Positions 62,371-64,000 of a stretch of DNA of 64,000 bases are shown piece by piece; the stretch's first letter is position 1; each line of letters starts with the position of its first letter. The notes under the pieces were generated by a model. The model was not told the origin of the DNA. It searched no databases and was given only the letters and a program-made list of their open reading frames with translations. Source of the DNA: Paenibacillus sp. 1781tsa1 (GTDB lineage: Bacteria; Bacillota; Bacilli; Paenibacillales; Paenibacillaceae); assembly GCF_024159265.1 (NCBI RefSeq), contig NZ_JAMYWY010000001.1, positions 1,054,001 through 1,118,000 on the forward strand, given 5' to 3'. A program made the translations under genes and the position numbers.

Positions 62371-63564
62371 ATGCAACGTATTCAGGTACATCCCGATGTG
62401 TTGGACGAGAAAGCTCGATTGGTCCAGCAGAAGAAACAGGAATTGGAGCGAATGGTCTGGGAACTTGAGAAATCCATCTATATGTTGCAATCCGATTGGT
62501 CGGGTGTGACCGGAGAGCGTTTCTTCTGGGATTTTATGCAGGCAAAAGAAGTGTTCCCGACTACACTCGGGCTGTTGGACGAAATCCAGAAAGAGTTTAC
62601 GTTTATCGCAAAAAACTTTAGAACAACGGACGGCTCAGGTGAGGTTGCGCTGTACATTCCAGAGGAACTAAAGCGAAATTTCGCTGTAGGGTTGCTTGAT
62701 AAATCAGTAGGAGAAACAATAACGGGAATGGGCCAGACGGCAGAAGCTTTCTTCTCTAACCCGTTCAGTACATTAAGCAGTGTGGCATATGCCATGACAG
62801 TGGGCAAAGTTGTGGACGTTGGGCGGGGTATTCAGTTTGCATGGGATACCGCTTGGGGTACGGGAACGGCGAGATCTGATATAGAGCAATTTGTAGAAGA
62901 GCAGAAGAAGCAGATCGATGAGGATAAGTCGGGTTATTATAAAGGTGCCATGTTAGGCCAAGCTTTCTCCTATTTTCTCTTTGGCAAAGCCTTGCACTCG
63001 AAGGATCACAATGAATCGGGTGGAGCAGTGGAAGGTAAGAAGGAGAAGAGTGAGGGAAATAGTCTGAACCATGATGGAAGGTTAAGAACGGATGGCACTA
63101 AAACCACATACACAAATTCATTTGGAAATGAAATATCTTGGACTAATCAAGGTCCTAAGGACATAGATGCAATTATCGAAAAAAATTTAAGAAGCTCAAA
63201 ACCTGGTGATATTTTAGAGGGGCGAGTGGCAGAAACTATAAGAGAGACTGGTAGATTAGAAGGTACAGGTATAGAGTTGAAATTGCAAAATAAATTAAAA
63301 GCAGGCGATATCGATATTCTGACAGAATCGCATATTATTGAAGTTAAGAAGTCTTTAAGTGCCTTAGATGAAAAGCAACTGGATAAGTTGATCAATCCAT
63401 CAAATAAAAATTATTTTAACTATGACAATCGAGAAGTTATATATTACATTGAAGATGTAACTGTGAAAAATAAAACTCAGTCTGATTTAGTTGAAAAATT
63501 AAAAGATCGGAATATAAAATTAATTAGCTCATTAGAGGAATTGAAGGAGGTTATCAGTAAATGA
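62371..63564 (+). CDS. WXG100-type polymorphic toxin with C-terminal nuclease domain
   Basis: A 397-residue toxin probably exported by a type VII (ESX) system. The N-terminal WXG100 helical hairpin (1-95) has Trp43-Ser-Gly45. A hydrophobic pre-toxin region (about 115-215) follows, then a linker and a C-terminal domain (about 245-397) with a PD-(D/E)xK nuclease-like core: GDIDILTESHIIEVKKS, with Asp313/Asp315, Glu324 and Lys326. The last motif is like CdiA-type tRNA nucleases. Base composition drops sharply to AT-rich near 63060, where the toxin tip begins. ATG 62371 follows GGCGGTGA; the frame runs upstream without homology. It overlaps the immunity gene by 4 bp (ATGA). Confidence 0.8.
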   Translation: MQRIQVHPDVLDEKARLVQQKKQELERMVWELEKSIYMLQSDWSGVTGERFFWDFMQAKEVFPTTLGLLDEIQKEFTFIAKNFRTTDGSGEVALYIPEELKRNFAVGLLDKSVGETITGMGQTAEAFFSNPFSTLSSVAYAMTVGKVVDVGRGIQFAWDTAWGTGTARSDIEQFVEEQKKQIDEDKSGYYKGAMLGQAFSYFLFGKALHSKDHNESGGAVEGKKEKSEGNSLNHDGRLRTDGTKTTYTNSFGNEISWTNQGPKDIDAIIEKNLRSSKPGDILEGRVAETIRETGRLEGTGIELKLQNKLKAGDIDILTESHIIEVKKSLSALDEKQLDKLINPSNKNYFNYDNREVIYYIEDVTVKNKTQSDLVEKLKDRNIKLISSLEELKEVISK

Positions 63565-64000
63565 GTTCAGTAGTCATTCTAAAAAAAATCACAAATTATT
63601 CTCCGGAGCAGACTCTTGAGAACTTTAAGCATGCAGCACAGAGAGCGAATATGTATTGTTTTCATTTATCAGTTGATCTTGATCCAGATAACAACTTTCA
63701 ATCTGCAGAAGGCACACTATCTGAAGTAAATGAGGAGACCCTTTCAAATACTGATGATGAAGAAACGATCAGATACTTCACTTTTAACGTTAATAAAGTT
63801 GTCGAAGATTCATATGATAGTTTTACGTGGCTCACCCATTCAACAGATTACTTTTGGGCAGTGGATATTGTAAATATTAATCATGAATATGAGTTTATTT
63901 ATAGGTTTGTAGTAGAGTATTTTCAACATAATAGGGAAGATTACTTATGGTTTGATGATGCTGAGTGGTATTACACAGCTGACGATATCTTGAAATTAAG
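63561..64000 (+). CDS. Presumed immunity protein (3' end cut by the window)
   Basis: An open frame from ATG 63561 runs without stop to the window end (146 codons visible). It is preceded by GAAGGAGG (63543-63550) and overlaps the toxin stop by 4 bp. The product is acidic (many Asp/Glu: DLDPDNNFQSAEGTLSEVNE, and later NREDYLWFDDAEWYYTADD) and cytosolic, as is usual for immunity proteins that neutralise nuclease toxins. The family is not recognised. The AT-rich composition matches the toxin tip, so the two probably move together. Confidence 0.72.
   Translation, partial: MSSVVILKKITNYSPEQTLENFKHAAQRANMYCFHLSVDLDPDNNFQSAEGTLSEVNEETLSNTDDEETIRYFTFNVNKVVEDSYDSFTWLTHSTDYFWAVDIVNINHEYEFIYRFVVEYFQHNREDYLWFDDAEWYYTADDILKL

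Overview
The window looks like a Paenibacillus chromosome, probably from the amylolytic soil/plant-associated group. This is inferred from gene content: a secreted cyclodextrin glucanotransferase, a CUT1 maltodextrin importer without its own ATPase, a GH127 enzyme, a collagen-like protein with a DUF4183-like tail, and ECF sigma/anti-sigma pairs. Coding DNA has intermediate GC. Both ends of the window are AT-rich. No rRNA, tRNA, intact insertion sequence or CRISPR array was seen.

Layout. 1-8 kb: the tail of a BtrH-like protein, an AlaX-type editing hydrolase, a zinc-ribbon DUF1963-like protein, acetyltransferases and an amino-acid permease. 8.5-12 kb: ECF sigma factor with its membrane anti-sigma, then a chemoreceptor. 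12-19 kb: LysR/butanediol dehydrogenase, AraC/GH127 and a Uma2-family protein. 19.9-23.5 kb: a three-gene envelope operon (membrane coiled-coil protein, solute-binding/VWA fusion, TelA). 23.8-26.4 kb: SH3 lipoprotein and a TetR/SDR pair. 26.5-42 kb: an alpha-glucan region with a LacI regulator, malEFG, secreted CGTase and cytosolic neopullulanase. Inside it sits a tightly overlapping three-gene operon (esterase, BtrH-like acyltransferase fused to a carrier domain, AMP-forming ligase). 43.6-55.4 kb: a Fur-box-controlled NRPS-independent siderophore operon. 55.7-59.2 kb: a large GH2 enzyme. 59.3-62.1 kb: small exported proteins, a collagen-like protein and a DUF4183-like protein. 62.4-64 kb: a WXG100-type polymorphic nuclease toxin and its presumed immunity gene, cut by the window end.

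How the genes work together. CGTase would act outside the cell on starch, MalEFG would import the maltodextrins or cyclodextrins, and neopullulanase would hydrolyse them inside. Two identical LacI-type operators 137 bp apart flank the malE promoter region. The siderophore operon carries counterparts of staphyloferrin B genes sbnC, D, E, F, G and H. It lacks sbnA/sbnB and instead has a 2,4-diaminobutyrate aminotransferase and an ATP-grasp ligase, so a diaminobutyrate-based relative of staphyloferrin B is a reasonable prediction. A decayed siderophore-ABC ATPase gene with its own Fur box lies just upstream.

The most unusual non-coding signal is a family of three intergenic elements, each exactly 195 bp. 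Each has four copies of a 24-nt unit at fixed positions (1, 51, and inverted at 122 and 172), while the sequence between the units has diverged. I do not recognise this as a named family. One copy is followed by a CCCGAA hexamer tract. The other leading candidate for an undescribed system is the esterase / BtrH-carrier / ligase operon.
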